Shown here piece by piece: positions 8,153 to 16,722 of a stretch of 43,348 nt of DNA. The DNA comes from Elusimicrobiota bacterium (GTDB lineage Bacteria > Elusimicrobiota > Elusimicrobia > 2-02-FULL-39-32). Numbering within the stretch: position 1 is the first letter of the stretch; every line of letters starts with the position of its first letter. The notes below the pieces were generated by a model. The model made no database searches. It saw only the letters and a list, made by a program, of their open reading frames with translations, and was not told the origin of the DNA. The position numbers and the translations under genes are program-made. The stretch is from positions 1-43,348 of the forward strand of contig JACPBF010000020.1 of assembly GCA_016180425.1 (NCBI GenBank), in the 5' to 3' direction.

Positions 8153-9214
8153 ATGAATGATTCAAACTTAATGAAAAATAATTCTTTTTTTCGTTTACGA
8201 TTTTTAATTCCTTTTTTTGCGATCGGCTTCCTTTTTTGTTTTTCTTTTGTTTTTAATCCAGGATCAGCCTTGTCTAAAACTCTCGATTCTCGACTTTCAA
8301 ACTACGGAAAGATAACTCCCTTTTCTTTAATAGAAAGGAATGGAAAAATCATTGGTAATAAAGAGCTTTTAGGAAAAATTTGGCTGGTTAATTTTATTTT
8401 TACCCGCTGTAATGGCCCTTGCCCAATTTTAAGTTCTAGAATGTCTCAGTTACAAGAGGAACTTTCCAAAGATATCCGGCTTGTCTCTATTACGGTAGAT
8501 CCAAATTATGATTCTCCTCAAGTGTTAAAAGAATACGCTGAACGATTCAACGCAGATGAAAACCGCTGGCTCTTTCTTACAGGAGAAAAAAAAGAAGTTT
8601 ATGATTTATTAATTAAAGGTTTTCATATCGGGATAGAAGAAGATGTGGGGCAAACTAATCCTCAAGAGAGATTCATCCACTCCCAAAACTTTCTTTTGAT
8701 TGACCAAAATGGATTTATTCGAAAAATTTATCATGGAGAAGATTGGCAGGATTTAAAACAAACCCTAACAGACACAAAATTATTATTGCTAGAAAAAAAT
8801 AAACCTTGGGTCTTAAAACTTCCTTCCCTAAACGCTTTACTGAATGGCAGCTGCATATTTTTCCTTATGAATGGTCTTTATTTTATTAAAAAAAAGATGA
8901 TCCCATTTCACAAAGTTTGCATGGGTACTGCATTTATAGTTTCCCTAGGATTTCTTGCTTCCTATTTAATTTATCATTACCATGCGGGTTCTATCCCCTA
9001 TCAAGGTCAAGGCTGGATAAGAATTTTATATTTTGGAATTCTTATTTCCCATACCATTCTAGCGGCATTTGTTCCTGCCCTGGCGCTTCTAACTCTTTAT
9101 CAGGCTTGGAAAGGACATTTTGAAAAACATGTAAAGTTAGCCCATTGGACTTTTCCAATTTGGCTCTATGTTTCCTTTACTGGTATTATTGTCTATCTAA
9201 TGGTTTATCATTAA
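8153..9214 (+). CDS. SCO1/SenC copper chaperone fused to a DUF420 membrane domain
   Basis: This is a two-part oxidase assembly protein of 353 residues. After an N-terminal anchor (about 17-34), residues 50-215 form a thioredoxin-like SCO domain with Cys86 and Cys90 (CNGPC) and His176 as the copper ligands; SCO proteins deliver copper to CuA. Residues about 225-353 form four helices rich in histidine (His253, 275, 277, 300, 331) and match the DUF420 family (CtaM/YozB-like), which is tied to oxidase maturation in Firmicutes. The two are normally separate proteins. The frame is open throughout, so the fusion looks genuine. It lies 38 bp after the ABC permease. Confidence 0.86.
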   Translation: MNDSNLMKNNSFFRLRFLIPFFAIGFLFCFSFVFNPGSALSKTLDSRLSNYGKITPFSLIERNGKIIGNKELLGKIWLVNFIFTRCNGPCPILSSRMSQLQEELSKDIRLVSITVDPNYDSPQVLKEYAERFNADENRWLFLTGEKKEVYDLLIKGFHIGIEEDVGQTNPQERFIHSQNFLLIDQNGFIRKIYHGEDWQDLKQTLTDTKLLLLEKNKPWVLKLPSLNALLNGSCIFFLMNGLYFIKKKMIPFHKVCMGTAFIVSLGFLASYLIYHYHAGSIPYQGQGWIRILYFGILISHTILAAFVPALALLTLYQAWKGHFEKHVKLAHWTFPIWLYVSFTGIIVYLMVYH

Positions 9215-9255
9215 TAGGCTAACTTTAAATTTAGATTCTATAGAGGCCCAGCTAA

Positions 9256-9271
9256 AGCGGGCTCTCCCGCT
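9256..9271. other. Short GC-rich hairpin before the ferredoxin-like gene
   Basis: A 6-bp perfect stem (AGCGGG/CCCGCT) with a 4-base loop stands out in AT-rich surroundings 22 bp upstream of the start at 9293. No T run follows, so it is not a classical terminator. It could be a processing or regulatory structure in the transcript; this is inference. Confidence 0.4.
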
Positions 9272-9292
9272 GCAAAGAGTGGAGTTTAAAAA

Positions 9293-9601
9293 ATGAAAGA
9301 AGCTCAAATTCCTTTTAAAAAAATAATTTTTGTCTGCACTAATGTGCGGGAAGGAGAAGAGGCCTGCTCTAATCCTGAACGCGGCTCTAACTGCGGAATG
9401 AGTTTACTTGAAACTTTAAGAGAGGAGGTTAAAAAGCGAGGCTTAAAAGGAAAAATTAGAGTGGCAAAATCTGGCTGCATGGATCTATGCGCAGCAGGGC
9501 CGAACATCATGGTTTTTAATTCAAACGGCTCTCAAAAATGGGTTAGCCGCATAAGCCAAGCAGAACTTCCTCATTTTATTGAGGAACATCTAAAAATATA
9601 A
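9293..9601 (+). CDS. Thioredoxin-like [2Fe-2S] ferredoxin
   Basis: This soluble protein of 102 residues has the layout of thioredoxin-like [2Fe-2S] ferredoxins, related to NuoE C-terminal and Shethna-type proteins. An N-terminal strand ends in VCTN with Cys15, further cysteines are at 25 and 34, and the second ligand pair is SGCMDLC (Cys62, Cys66) followed by AAGPNIMVF. Five cysteines are present for four ligand positions, so Cys25 or Cys34 is spare. It closes the respiratory cluster, 78 bp after the SCO fusion. Its electron partner is unknown. Confidence 0.85.
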   Translation: MKEAQIPFKKIIFVCTNVREGEEACSNPERGSNCGMSLLETLREEVKKRGLKGKIRVAKSGCMDLCAAGPNIMVFNSNGSQKWVSRISQAELPHFIEEHLKI

Positions 9602-9648
9602 AATCTCACCTAAAAGTCAAAATTGAATCCTTATGAGGTGCTATGGGT

Positions 9649-9670
9649 GGGGAGACACTGTGCCCCTTTT
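9649..9670 (+). terminator. Possible weak terminator after the ferredoxin gene
   Basis: GGGG (9649-9652) and CCCC (9663-9666) can pair, with CAC/GTG inside the loop extending the stem, and TTTT follows at once. The stem is short and bulged and the T run is only four bases, so this is tentative. It lies just before the vapBC promoter. Confidence 0.35.
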
Positions 9671-9676
9671 CGTCCC

Positions 9677-9705
9677 TTGAAAATGATGCATATCTAATAT
9701 ATAAT
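9677..9705 (+). promoter_or_regulatory. Sigma70-type promoter of vapBC
   Basis: TTGAAA (9677-9682) and a perfect TATAAT (9700-9705) are separated by 17 bp, close to the sigma70 consensus. Transcription would start near 9712, about 80 bases before vapB. Type II toxin-antitoxin promoters are usually repressed by the toxin-antitoxin complex. I did not identify a clear operator palindrome here. Confidence 0.7.
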
Positions 9706-9792
9706 TCGTATGTATTGACCCATTGGCTTGACATTCACAGTGCCAAAATCCGGGTTGAAGTTAATAAGAGGCTATAAAATGAGGAAAATAGT

Positions 9793-9987
9793 ATGAGAAC
9801 AACGTTAAATCTTCCAAACGATTTAATTAAACAGGCTCAACAGATACTAGGAACAAAAACAAAAACTGAAACCATTTTAGCAGGACTCTATCAAATCTTA
9901 CGGACTGAAAAAATCCATGGACTCCTTTCATTAAAAGGCAAACTCAATTTAAATATTGATCTTCCTAAATCTAGAAAGAGAGCTTAA
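9793..9987 (+). CDS. vapB: VapB-type antitoxin
   Basis: This small protein of 64 residues has the N-terminus MRTTLNLPNDLIKQAQ, a ribbon-helix-helix type start for dimerisation and operator binding. A C-terminal tail (about 45-64) would wrap the toxin. It matches the short VapB/DUF2191 class. It pairs with the PIN-domain toxin 53 bp downstream. The gap is filled by a mini open reading frame starting directly after the vapB stop. The name is assigned on family and pairing. Confidence 0.8.
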   Translation: MRTTLNLPNDLIKQAQQILGTKTKTETILAGLYQILRTEKIHGLLSLKGKLNLNIDLPKSRKRA

Positions 9988-10044
9988 ATGATGGTCCCGG
10001 CGCCCGCAGGGGCTGCACTATCCTACAAAGGGAACCTCGAATGA
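9988..10044 (+). CDS. 18-codon open frame bridging vapB and vapC
   Basis: The vapB stop TAA is followed without a gap by ATGATG, which opens 18 sense codons. Its TGA overlaps the ATG of vapC (ATGA at 10041-10044). The stretch is GC-rich in an AT-rich setting and encodes a Pro/Ala/Gly-rich peptide beginning MMVPAPAGAA. It could be a coupling leader that feeds ribosomes to vapC, or simply inserted spacer DNA that happens to stay open. Protein function is not claimed. Confidence 0.35.
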   Translation: MMVPAPAGAALSYKGNLE

Positions 10045-10442
10045 AAACCAGCCCATTAGTTATCGCAGACACTTCCACATGGATTGACTTTTTTCGTTTT
10101 GGAAAATCTAGTTCAGCCCAAAAATTAATGGAATATCTAGAGCAGGATAGGGTTTGCCTTACCCATGTGATTCAAGCTGAAATTCTATCAGGCGCGAGAA
10201 CTGAAGTAGAATATGAAAGACTTAAAAATTGGTTATCCGCCCTGCCAATCTTGGAAGATTTTCCAGGATTTTGGGATAGAATAGCCCGCTCAAGATTTCA
10301 GTTGGCAAGAAAAGGAATTCAAACATCTATCACAGATTTGATGATTGCAGTTTCTGCAAGTCATTATGGCTGTAGATTGCTAAGCCTTGACAAAGAATTT
10401 CGTCAAATTAGCGCTGTTGTTCCTTTTCAACTAGAACAATAG
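10041..10442 (+). CDS. vapC: VapC-type PIN-domain toxin ribonuclease
   Basis: This PIN-domain endoribonuclease of 133 residues is the probable toxin of the pair. The acidic active-site set is visible: Asp10 (IADTSTWIDFF), Glu47 (QAEILSG), Asp99 (SITDLMIA) and Asp117 (SLDKEF). VapC toxins cleave RNAs such as initiator tRNA or rRNA; the target here cannot be predicted. All catalytic positions are intact, so it should be active when free of antitoxin. It ends 26 bp from the convergent gene on the other strand. Confidence 0.88.
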   Translation: MKTSPLVIADTSTWIDFFRFGKSSSAQKLMEYLEQDRVCLTHVIQAEILSGARTEVEYERLKNWLSALPILEDFPGFWDRIARSRFQLARKGIQTSITDLMIAVSASHYGCRLLSLDKEFRQISAVVPFQLEQ

Positions 10443-10467
10443 CTGCCCTATCTGCCTAAAGGATGAT

Positions 10468-13371
10468 TTAAAAATGCGGACCGAGAGTAAAGTAAAAGAC
10501 CTGTTCGCCATCAGAAGTTCTTCTTGCCCAGTCTAGCTGCAAAACCACAGGAAAGGTTTGCAGCACAAAAGCCTGAAATCTTAATCCCAACCCAAAAGAA
10601 TTGCGTAGATCGTCTAATTTATAACCTAACAACTGATCTCGGCTGCTCCAAACAATTCCATTGTCTGTAAAGATGGAACCATAGACATTTTTAAAAAGAA
10701 AATCAGGAAATAAAAACCAGATGTGATAGTTTAAATCAAAAAATAAAGGAAACCTCCACTCTAAATTTGAAATCAGAAAGCGATTCCCAACTGAATCCAA
10801 ATCAAAACGGCTGTAACCCCTAAGAAGATCATCCCCTCCTACTCTAAAAATCTGCTTATCCCTGCCAAAACTGGAAGCGCCAAAAGCTCTGAATGCTAAA
10901 GCGCTTTCTTTAGGCAAAGGCGCAAACTGGTGCAGGGTCACAAAGATATTTCTGTAATCTACCTGGCTCCTCCACTGGTCATTAGACTCTTCTCCAGTCA
11001 GAATGATCCTATGGCCAGCAGTTGTTTCTAAATATCTTCCCTGCGTCACATCTTTAAAATAAGTCAATGAAAATACATTTTCCCTTCCTACTGACCGCAA
11101 AGAACCTAAGGAATCATCTGTAAATTGAACGCGCCTTTGCGTGGTTAAAAAGCGCGCTGCCAATTTTTCAAAGCGGTTTAAAGGATATTCTACTCCCACA
11201 AATTGAGCCTCTTCCCTGCGCACTTCCCGAGTGGTTAAGAGCACATTTTCTTCTGTATCCCCGGCAAAACCAAAGAAAATCTGAGGCCTGAACCGCAAAT
11301 AAGAATAAAGGATTTGATAGTTCAAAAAATCTAAGCGCGAAGCATAACTAAAAGATGTCTGCATCTGGTGATTGCCTAACATTTCAGAAGCTCTCCAATA
11401 AGCGGAAAGAAATAAACCATCTGTGGAAGAATAAAAAAGAATTGGAAAGAAAAAATCAGTGGAGGCTTTAAAAACATAATCTTCTTTTGCATGAAAAGAG
11501 ATGGGAGATTTTTCTGGTTTTTCTTTATTAAAAGCTTGGCTAGAATTTAATTTAAAATCTTTAACCTCTCTTGCTTCGCTAAATAGCGACTTAAGCTCAG
11601 CCCTATAAATTTGATGTTCTCCCGCTCTATAAGAAACAAAAAGTACCTGTTGGCTATCTGGGGAAATAGCAGGATTAAAATTTCCTCCAATAATTTCAGT
11701 AAGTTTTAAGACTTTTCCTTCTTTAAGTAAAAAAGCATAGAGGTTATAAATATTTGCTGTGTCATTGATGAATAAGATCGAATCTCCCAAAGGAGAAATA
11801 GAGGGTTGAGTTTCGTTCCCTGCAAGCTCTAAAAGTTTAGATTCTTTTCCAGTCTCTAAGGAATAAGACCATAAATCCCGTTCATAGAGATGGCTGGGAT
11901 TATCCCAATCCCCATGAATCTTGATTGGTTGTAAAGATTGAGATGCGTTCCAAAAACCAATGTCAGTCCTCGAAATATTTTCCCTTGAAAAAAGAATTGA
12001 CTTCCCATCTGGAAAAAAACGCAGATCATTTTCATCTTCAAGCGTATGGGTTAATTGTTGGAGCTCCTTCCCATTTTTATAAGAAATATAAATATCAGAA
12101 ATTCCCTCTTTCATCCCAATAAAAATAATCTTCTTTCCGTCCGGAGAAAATTGAGGGGAATAGACGCTTTCTAAAGGGAACTTTAATTTTTTAAGCCGAT
12201 CTCTTTTAAGGTCATAAAGATATAGAAAATCTTGCTGGCGCATTTCCCCGGAAAAAATAACTGTTGCGCCGTCCGGAGAAATAGAAAGAGCAGAACCAGT
12301 TCTTTTAATATTTTCAATCTCTTTAGAAAAACGCGCTTGAATGTTTAAAGACAGGGAACGATTTAAAAGAAGATCATGAATAAAAAGTTCAGTTACTCCA
12401 GAATGATCAGAAAGATAAAGGAATTCTTTCCCTCCCGGCATAAAAACAGGGTGGGTATTAAAAACAGGATAAATTTGGTCAGAAGTGGTCAGCTTTTTTG
12501 CGTAATGAGCAGGCTCTTTTAATTGAGAGGATTCTTCTTCATATTTTTCTTCCAGAGATTCTTTAAATTTCTGATCTAATTCAAAAATATTTAGCCCTAA
12601 CAATTCCTGTAAAGCATTGTTTATGTCGAATTTTTCAGAAATGCTTTTAAGCAAGAGCCCCACTTTTTCAGGTCCATACTCTTGCGCTATAAAGTCTAAA
12701 GCAGCGTTGCCGGTTTTATAAGCTAATGTGATTTGGTTTGGTTTTAGATGACTAAAACCATGCAGCATGGTTAAAGAAAGTAGGGTATGAGATGTAACCG
12801 CATCTCGCAAAAGCATCTCTTTTTGAGGATCATCTATCTCCCCGCTGGCATATTCTGCCATGCCTTCCATAAACCACAAAGGATATAATACGGATTTAAG
12901 CAGCTTAGCAGACTTCCAAAAGCCTGAGTAAAGCACATAAAACTGAACTTCATGAGTAAATTCATGTTTAATCACATGTTCCAGCCATCTCTGACTGCCG
13001 TCATTAAAAATAAGGAACCTGTTTTTAAACGCTTCTGTAACCCCGCCGGTTCCTTCTCCCACATCCACAATATTATTTTGCTCAAAATCATTGTGGTTCA
13101 AAAAGAAAAAAAAGGGAAGACGGCCTTTAACAGGAATATTGAGTCGTTCTGTGACCTCTTCATACGCATGCTCCAGATGCTCCGCCACAAAGGGGAGTAA
13201 AAGATCTGCCCCTTGATAATGATATAAATCAAAATGAGCTGTTTTTAAAATACGCCATTTGAATTTCTTGGCAATCAGTTTATTTTGACTGGCAGAATGA
13301 GAGGATTGAATAAAAAGTAAAAAAAAGAAAAAAGGGATGAGCGCGTAAATTTTTTTTACGCGCGCCATCAT
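10468..13371 (-). CDS. Metalloprotease-like, beta-propeller and outer-membrane barrel protein
   Basis: This large secreted or outer-membrane protein of 967 residues has three parts. After a signal peptide (about 1-27), residues 40-290 form a peptidase_MA-like domain with the zinc motif HEFTH (136-140) and a downstream FMEGMAEY (third ligand Glu169). Residues about 295-610 hold at least five TolB/PD40-type propeller repeats, each marked by SPDG-like turns such as FSPDGKKIIF. The last about 330 residues resemble a bacterial surface antigen (BamA-like) barrel and end in an aromatic residue (LGPHF), as barrel proteins do. Its ATG overlaps the stop of the TPR gene by 4 bp. The substrate is unknown. 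The combined architecture, not any one domain, is the unusual part. Confidence 0.82.
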   Translation of the reverse strand: MMARVKKIYALIPFFFFLLFIQSSHSASQNKLIAKKFKWRILKTAHFDLYHYQGADLLLPFVAEHLEHAYEEVTERLNIPVKGRLPFFFFLNHNDFEQNNIVDVGEGTGGVTEAFKNRFLIFNDGSQRWLEHVIKHEFTHEVQFYVLYSGFWKSAKLLKSVLYPLWFMEGMAEYASGEIDDPQKEMLLRDAVTSHTLLSLTMLHGFSHLKPNQITLAYKTGNAALDFIAQEYGPEKVGLLLKSISEKFDINNALQELLGLNIFELDQKFKESLEEKYEEESSQLKEPAHYAKKLTTSDQIYPVFNTHPVFMPGGKEFLYLSDHSGVTELFIHDLLLNRSLSLNIQARFSKEIENIKRTGSALSISPDGATVIFSGEMRQQDFLYLYDLKRDRLKKLKFPLESVYSPQFSPDGKKIIFIGMKEGISDIYISYKNGKELQQLTHTLEDENDLRFFPDGKSILFSRENISRTDIGFWNASQSLQPIKIHGDWDNPSHLYERDLWSYSLETGKESKLLELAGNETQPSISPLGDSILFINDTANIYNLYAFLLKEGKVLKLTEIIGGNFNPAISPDSQQVLFVSYRAGEHQIYRAELKSLFSEAREVKDFKLNSSQAFNKEKPEKSPISFHAKEDYVFKASTDFFFPILFYSSTDGLFLSAYWRASEMLGNHQMQTSFSYASRLDFLNYQILYSYLRFRPQIFFGFAGDTEENVLLTTREVRREEAQFVGVEYPLNRFEKLAARFLTTQRRVQFTDDSLGSLRSVGRENVFSLTYFKDVTQGRYLETTAGHRIILTGEESNDQWRSQVDYRNIFVTLHQFAPLPKESALAFRAFGASSFGRDKQIFRVGGDDLLRGYSRFDLDSVGNRFLISNLEWRFPLFFDLNYHIWFLFPDFLFKNVYGSIFTDNGIVWSSRDQLLGYKLDDLRNSFGLGLRFQAFVLQTFPVVLQLDWARRTSDGEQVFYFTLGPHF

Positions 13372-14300
13372 CTTTTCTTAAGTTTCTTTTTTAATGTTCT
13401 TACTTTTTGATTTAAAAGGGAATTTTTAGGGGCTTTTTCCAGCGCTTTTGAATAAATTTCAAGCGCTTGTTCTTGTTTGCCTAATGCCTCATAAGAAGAT
13501 CCTAAGATAAGAAAAAGCTCCTGCTCTTCTGGAAATTTTTTAAGCAAGTTTAAAGAAAAAGAAACAGCCTTTTCCCAATCCTGATGCGCCTTATAAAGCT
13601 GCGCAAGAGTTAAAGAGACCTCTTTAGTTAAAAGATGACCAGGGGAACTGGGTTCTAAAAAAGAAGCTGATTCTAAATTAGAAATGGCTTGAGCAAGGAA
13701 GGAGTCTAGCTGAACTTTTTCCTGTTCAGACAATTTTTTTTTCTTTAATAAAAGTTCCGCATTTTTTTGAAAAGCTAAACCACAATTGACCAAAGAAGTA
13801 ATATCTTTTGGGTCTTCTTTCAATAGTTCCTGATATTTTAAAATCGCCTCATTCCATTTTTCCATTTTCCAAAGAAGTCTGGCCAACCTTAAACGAATCT
13901 GCCTCTCTTTTGGTTCATGCTTTAAAAACCTCTCATATTGCTTTTGAGCTTCCTCTAAAAGGGAAAGGTTTTCATAGAGAACGCCAGAGTAATAAAAAAT
14001 CCTTTTATCAAAAGCCCCCTGTCTCCAGGCCAAATTAAAACTATTTAAAGATTGGGCATAAGTGTCTTTGCCCATAAAAAAATAAGCTACGCCTTGATCC
14101 ACTAAAGAGACAAGATCATTTGCGTTTTTGGAATAGAGCTCTTGGCTTTTTTTAAGTTTTTTCTCTAGGTTGGTTTGCGAAGGGGGAGACTCTTCTAAAC
14201 GAGGAAAAAATTGGGGTTCCGGCCTATGAGGCGCAAAATAATAAATCCCTAAAAATAAAAATGGAGCAAGATAAAGATAGGAACGAGTGTTCCAGTTCAA
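13368..14300 (-). CDS. Membrane-anchored TPR-repeat protein
   Basis: This protein of 310 residues has one N-terminal transmembrane helix (about 8-24), a linker, and tetratricopeptide repeats across about 50-305 (for example LVDQGVAYFFMGKDTYAQSL, and NCGLAFQKNAELLLKKK with a short insert). TPRs mediate protein contacts. The start is a TTG placed immediately after the rpsA stop (TAA then TTG). No better start exists nearby, so translation probably depends on ribosomes leaving rpsA. It overlaps the next gene by 4 bp. It may act with that outer-membrane protein, but this is inferred only from linkage. Confidence 0.8.
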   Translation of the reverse strand: MNWNTRSYLYLAPFLFLGIYYFAPHRPEPQFFPRLEESPPSQTNLEKKLKKSQELYSKNANDLVSLVDQGVAYFFMGKDTYAQSLNSFNLAWRQGAFDKRIFYYSGVLYENLSLLEEAQKQYERFLKHEPKERQIRLRLARLLWKMEKWNEAILKYQELLKEDPKDITSLVNCGLAFQKNAELLLKKKKLSEQEKVQLDSFLAQAISNLESASFLEPSSPGHLLTKEVSLTLAQLYKAHQDWEKAVSFSLNLLKKFPEEQELFLILGSSYEALGKQEQALEIYSKALEKAPKNSLLNQKVRTLKKKLKKR

Positions 14301-15992
14301 TTAGGAATTAAATAGTTGCCCTAAAGCAGGACCAGGAGATTTTTTAGAATATTTTTCCGCTGCTGCCCGCTGCAATTGGTGTTCCAAACGTTTAATGGAA
14401 AGATAAACTCTTCTTTCTTTTGCGTTTACGTCAGTCACCACAGCCTCAATTTCTTCTCCTACTTTTATAACGTCCGTGGGATGAACAAATTTTTCTGAGG
14501 AAAGCTCTTGGTTTGGAATAAATCCTTGGAGCTGGCGGTCTAAATCAATAGTGGCGCCAGATGATTCGATTGCAATTACTTTACCCTTTAATTTAGACTT
14601 TTTTCTAATCGCTTCAAAAGGGTTGGGCTCTTTTTGTTTTAAACCAAAAGATATTTTTTCTTTTTTTGGGACGATCTCTAAAACTTTCACCTCACACATC
14701 TCTCCAACTTTTAAAAATTTTTCAAGGTTCTCAATTTTTTGAGTCCAGGAAAAATCAGAAATATGAATAAGCCCTTCTGGACCTTCTGGCAAACTAGCAA
14801 AAGCGCCAAAAGAAGCTAAAGAACTGATGCGCACTTGAACCAGAGAACCCACTCGATATTTAGTGGGGATAAGTTCCCATGGGCTTTGGCCCGCACGTTT
14901 AATGGAAAGAGAAATTTTTTCTTTTTCCCTATCTATCGCTAAAATTTTAACCTTTACTTTCTGGCCTGCTTTTAAGAGTTCTTTGGGTTTCTTTTTATCG
15001 CTATTCCATGAAATTTCAGAAATGTGCACTAAACCTTCTACATTGGGACAAATTTCCACAAAAGCGCCAAAATCTGTAAGGTGAGTTACCCTTCCATCTT
15101 GAATGGAACCTAAAGGAAATCTCTCCTCAATTTTTTCCCAGGGATGAGTGAGGAGAGTTTTTCTGGAAAGCGCTATTTTTTGGGATTCCTGATTAATCTC
15201 AATGACTTGCACTTCAATTCTTTGACCGATTTTTAAAACATCTTTTACTCTTTTCGTATGAGCCCAATCTAATTCCCCAATGTGTAAAAGCGCTTCCATC
15301 CCGCCAATGTCTATAAATGCTCCATAAGAAGTAATCCCGCGCACAATCCCCTCTCTCTTATCCCCTACTTTTAAAACACTTAAGATCTCTTCCCTTTTTT
15401 TCTGGTCTTCTTCGCTTTTCCATAATTTTCTGGATAAAACTAAATTATTCTTGCGCGCATCAAAATCCATAATATAAACTGTGATTTTTTGACCCATCCA
15501 TTTTTTTAAATCCCGCACAGGCCGAACATCTATTTGCGAAGCCGGTAAAAATCCTCTTAAACCATTTTCACACTCAACTACCAATCCGCCTTTTATTTCA
15601 AGAACAATTTTAGCTTGAAGAGGGGTTTTTGTCCTTAATGCTTGCTCTACTTCTTCCCATGCAATCTGTTCCTGTGCCCTTTTCCATGAAACTTTTGCAT
15701 GCCCATCGCTACTGTTTCCTTGAACCTTGCAAACAGGGATCATTTCCCCCGCTTTAAAAGGAATATTAGTTCCAAATTCTTCCATAGGAATTAACGCTTC
15801 CATTTTTCTGCCTGTATCCACTAAAACCCCGTCCTTAACAATACTAACTATTTCTGCCATAAATATGGGATTTTGATTTAAGGATTGAGCAGCGCTTTCC
15901 TGCTCAAGTAGTTCTGCCATTCCGATTTCTTCTTCTGGAGAGTCTGAACTTGCGGACAAAGGAGGTTCTGTTGCTTTAAGCTCTTCTATCAT
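14301..15992 (-). CDS. rpsA: 30S ribosomal protein S1
   Basis: This protein of 563 residues is made of six S1 RNA-binding domains in tandem (roughly 42-108, 124-188, 207-276, 293-362, 380-447 and 462-532), the length and layout of full bacterial S1. Repeated signatures such as GAFIDIGGMEALLHIGEL and ISLSIKR mark the units. S1 helps recruit mRNAs with weak Shine-Dalgarno sites, which matters here because many genes in this window lack a clear one. The usual partner order cmk-plsC-rpsA is kept, though a gap of about 106 bp with its own -10 element precedes it. Confidence 0.93.
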   Translation of the reverse strand: MIEELKATEPPLSASSDSPEEEIGMAELLEQESAAQSLNQNPIFMAEIVSIVKDGVLVDTGRKMEALIPMEEFGTNIPFKAGEMIPVCKVQGNSSDGHAKVSWKRAQEQIAWEEVEQALRTKTPLQAKIVLEIKGGLVVECENGLRGFLPASQIDVRPVRDLKKWMGQKITVYIMDFDARKNNLVLSRKLWKSEEDQKKREEILSVLKVGDKREGIVRGITSYGAFIDIGGMEALLHIGELDWAHTKRVKDVLKIGQRIEVQVIEINQESQKIALSRKTLLTHPWEKIEERFPLGSIQDGRVTHLTDFGAFVEICPNVEGLVHISEISWNSDKKKPKELLKAGQKVKVKILAIDREKEKISLSIKRAGQSPWELIPTKYRVGSLVQVRISSLASFGAFASLPEGPEGLIHISDFSWTQKIENLEKFLKVGEMCEVKVLEIVPKKEKISFGLKQKEPNPFEAIRKKSKLKGKVIAIESSGATIDLDRQLQGFIPNQELSSEKFVHPTDVIKVGEEIEAVVTDVNAKERRVYLSIKRLEHQLQRAAAEKYSKKSPGPALGQLFNS

Positions 15993-16029
15993 TTTTTAAT
16001 TGCTGTTTTCTTATAAAATTTGGTTTTTA

Positions 16030-16038
16030 ATTATAACA
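16030..16038 (-). promoter_or_regulatory. Extended -10 promoter element before rpsA
   Basis: On the minus strand TGTTATAAT is a perfect extended -10 (TGn then TATAAT), 37 bases upstream of the rpsA start. No good -35 is seen 17 bp further up, which is normal for extended -10 promoters. It would let rpsA be expressed apart from cmk and plsC. Confidence 0.5.
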
Positions 16039-16098
16039 TATCTGAAGGCCTTGCGCTCATCCCTAGTCCTTGGTTTGAAGTGAAGTATCCAACGCTTT

Positions 16099-16722
16099 TT
16101 AGATCATCATTCTAGATTTTAGTTCCGCAATAGAACTTAAAACCTGTTCTGAAAAACTCTGGTAATAGAGTTTCTGATTTTCTACCTCTGGAGCTTTTAT
16201 GGGTTTGCCAATAAAAACTTTTATTTTCTTAAAACTAAAAATTTTATAAGAATTAGAGATATATATTGGCACAACAGGAACCCCTGTTTTCAAGCTAAGC
16301 ATCCCCACACCTGCTTTGGCTTTGCCCAGTTCCCCGGTTTTACTTCTTCTCCCCTCAGGGAAAAGAACCACTGCTTCTCCTTGGGTAAGGAGCTTTTGCG
16401 CTTTTTTAAAAGCGCCAATATCATGCTCAAATCGCTTCACAGGAAAAGCATTCACCTGACTAATAAACCAGCCTATAACAGGCATGTGAAACAATTCTTC
16501 CTTTGCAAAAAAATGAATGAAGCGATCTACTGAAGCGGCAACCAAAGGCGGATCCGCGTAAGAAACATGGTTTGAAGCTAAAAGAACTCCTCCATTTAAA
16601 GGCACATTTTCCTTGCCAACAATCTCAAGCCTCCAAACAATTTTAAATAATAAAAAAGTCGCATTTTTTGCAAATAAATATAGAAATTTCTGAAACCCTT
16701 TTATTTTTTGATCCTCTTTCAT
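16099..16722 (-). CDS. plsC: 1-acyl-sn-glycerol-3-phosphate acyltransferase
   Basis: This inner-membrane acyltransferase of 207 residues makes phosphatidic acid in phospholipid synthesis. The catalytic NHxxxxD motif is NHVSYAD (51-57) with His52 and Asp57. The glycerol-phosphate binding motif FPEGRRS is at 121-127. A hydrophobic N-terminal region (about 10-30) anchors it. The start overlaps the end of cmk by 4 bp. The cmk-plsC-rpsA linkage is common in bacteria. Confidence 0.9.
   Translation of the reverse strand: MKEDQKIKGFQKFLYLFAKNATFLLFKIVWRLEIVGKENVPLNGGVLLASNHVSYADPPLVAASVDRFIHFFAKEELFHMPVIGWFISQVNAFPVKRFEHDIGAFKKAQKLLTQGEAVVLFPEGRRSKTGELGKAKAGVGMLSLKTGVPVVPIYISNSYKIFSFKKIKVFIGKPIKAPEVENQKLYYQSFSEQVLSSIAELKSRMMI

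Noticed and set aside
9728-9733. TTGACA as a second vapBC -35
   Set aside because: No -10-like hexamer lies 16-18 bp downstream. The TTGAAA/TATAAT pair just upstream is far better.
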